From the NCBI GenBank assembly GCA_002255495.1, contig NCAP01000001.1, positions 1 through 64,000 on the forward strand: a stretch of DNA of 64,000 bases. Direction: 5' to 3'. Source of the DNA: Rhodospirillales bacterium 20-60-12. GTDB taxonomy: Bacteria > Pseudomonadota > Alphaproteobacteria > Acetobacterales > Acetobacteraceae. Of this stretch, positions 63,635-64,000 are shown one piece after another. Numbering within the stretch: the first letter of the stretch is position 1; each line of letters opens with the position of its first letter. A program made the position numbers and the translations under genes. Below the pieces are notes generated by a model that saw only the letters and a list, made by a program, of their open reading frames with translations, had not been told where the DNA came from and did not search any database.

Positions 63635-64000
63635 CGGCCATCACGAAATCAATGCTGCCGATGATCGCAATCAGATCGGCCAGAAACGCGCCACGGCTGA
63701 TCAGCGGGACAAACTGCAAATGATTGAACGAAGGGGTGCGAATACGCACGCGATAGGGCGCGGTATTGCCGTCGCTGACAAGATAATAGGTGTTCAGCCC
63801 CTTGGTGGCCTCGATTGTCACACTCGCTTCGCCCGGCGGGATCACGGCACCCCAACTGGCGTTGAGAAAATGCGGGATCATCGAATCGATGTCGTGCAGC
63901 ATCAACTCACGCGGCATGGGCATGGCCAGAGGGTGCATCGCCTTGACCGGTCCGGGCGGCATGTGATCCAGGCATTGCTTGATAATCCGCAAGCTCTGGC
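63621..64000 (-). CDS. nuoCD: NADH-quinone oxidoreductase subunit D or fused CD, C-terminal part
   Basis: An open frame entering from the right edge encodes the last 126 residues of Nuo[54 protein letters not shown] and the end [13 protein letters not shown] follow the E. coli NuoCD C-terminus almost residue for residue. The 49-kDa subunit lines the quinone site. Whether NuoC is fused upstream lies beyond the window; fusion is expected from the E. coli-like character of the operon. Confidence 0.93.
   Translation of the reverse strand, partial: QSLRIIKQCLDHMPPGPVKAMHPLAMPMPRELMLHDIDSMIPHFLNASWGAVIPPGEASVTIEATKGLNTYYLVSDGNTAPYRVRIRTPSFNHLQFVPLISRGAFLADLIAIIGSIDFVMADVDR

Noticed and set aside
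1-64000. CRISPR arrays, complete insertion sequences, rRNA genes
   Set aside because: No regularly spaced direct repeats, no transposase and no rRNA signatures were found on reading both strands.

Overview
The window looks like a chromosomal segment of an alphaproteobacterium of the Acetobacteraceae, probably an acidophilic relative of Acidocella or Acidiphilium. This rests on base composition, on the cytochrome c - kdsB - pheA order typical of Rhodospirillales, on CsbD/GlsB-type stress proteins, and on GC-rich palindromic spacers of a kind I associate with Acetobacteraceae. Species-level identity is not claimed.

Layout. 1-5329 (minus strand): the start of an AT-rich glycosyltransferase cut by the window edge, then yejB, a yejA-like binding protein, hisN and a two-domain cytochrome c. 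5425-7013 (plus): kdsB, apparently with an ATT start, and pheA. 7014-8004 is a gene-poor, lower-GC stretch. 8005-11770 (minus) is a coxS-coxL-coxM molybdenum hydroxylase operon of form II type. 11919-15832 (plus) is a surface-glycan block: gtrA, polyprenyl-phosphate sugar transferase and two GT2 enzymes. 15936-17591 holds CsbD, GlsB-like and N-formylglutamate amidohydrolase genes, followed by a lytic transglycosylase and tRNA-Ser(GCU). Directly after the tRNA lies an AT-rich stretch with a PEP-CTERM exported protein behind a clear sigma-54 promoter.

20335-27837 carries DUF3667, YqgE/AlgH, a peroxiredoxin, a GT2-GtrA fusion with an ArnT-like GT39, a PLP-dependent threonine/serine dehydratase, and motB-motA. 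28659-39440 is the most unusual block: a type I secretion ABC transporter and HlyD adaptor, a Sel1-repeat gene interrupted by an in-frame amber codon, a 1012-residue double glycosyltransferase, a 280-residue protein with ChW-like repeats, and a GT4 enzyme, all co-directional with small gaps. I propose it as a candidate secretion-and-glycosylation locus; no substrate is proven.

39507-45692 contains a Tat-exported amidase and two metal-homeostasis modules. mntR diverges from a small membrane gene and an Nramp-like transporter, with a palindrome over the promoter. znuA-znuC-znuB has a palindromic Zur-type box upstream and faces a convergent zur-like gene. 45796-50013 is DUF3126, grpE, dnaK and dnaJ. 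50040-52076 holds psiE-like, glycine-zipper lipoprotein and TonB-family genes. 52069-64000 (minus) is a complex I operon, nuoN back to the C-terminal part of nuoCD. Its subunits resemble the E. coli type (long NuoG with the extra N7 cysteines, E. coli-like NuoE, NuoI and NuoCD) rather than the usual alphaproteobacterial type, which suggests horizontal acquisition.
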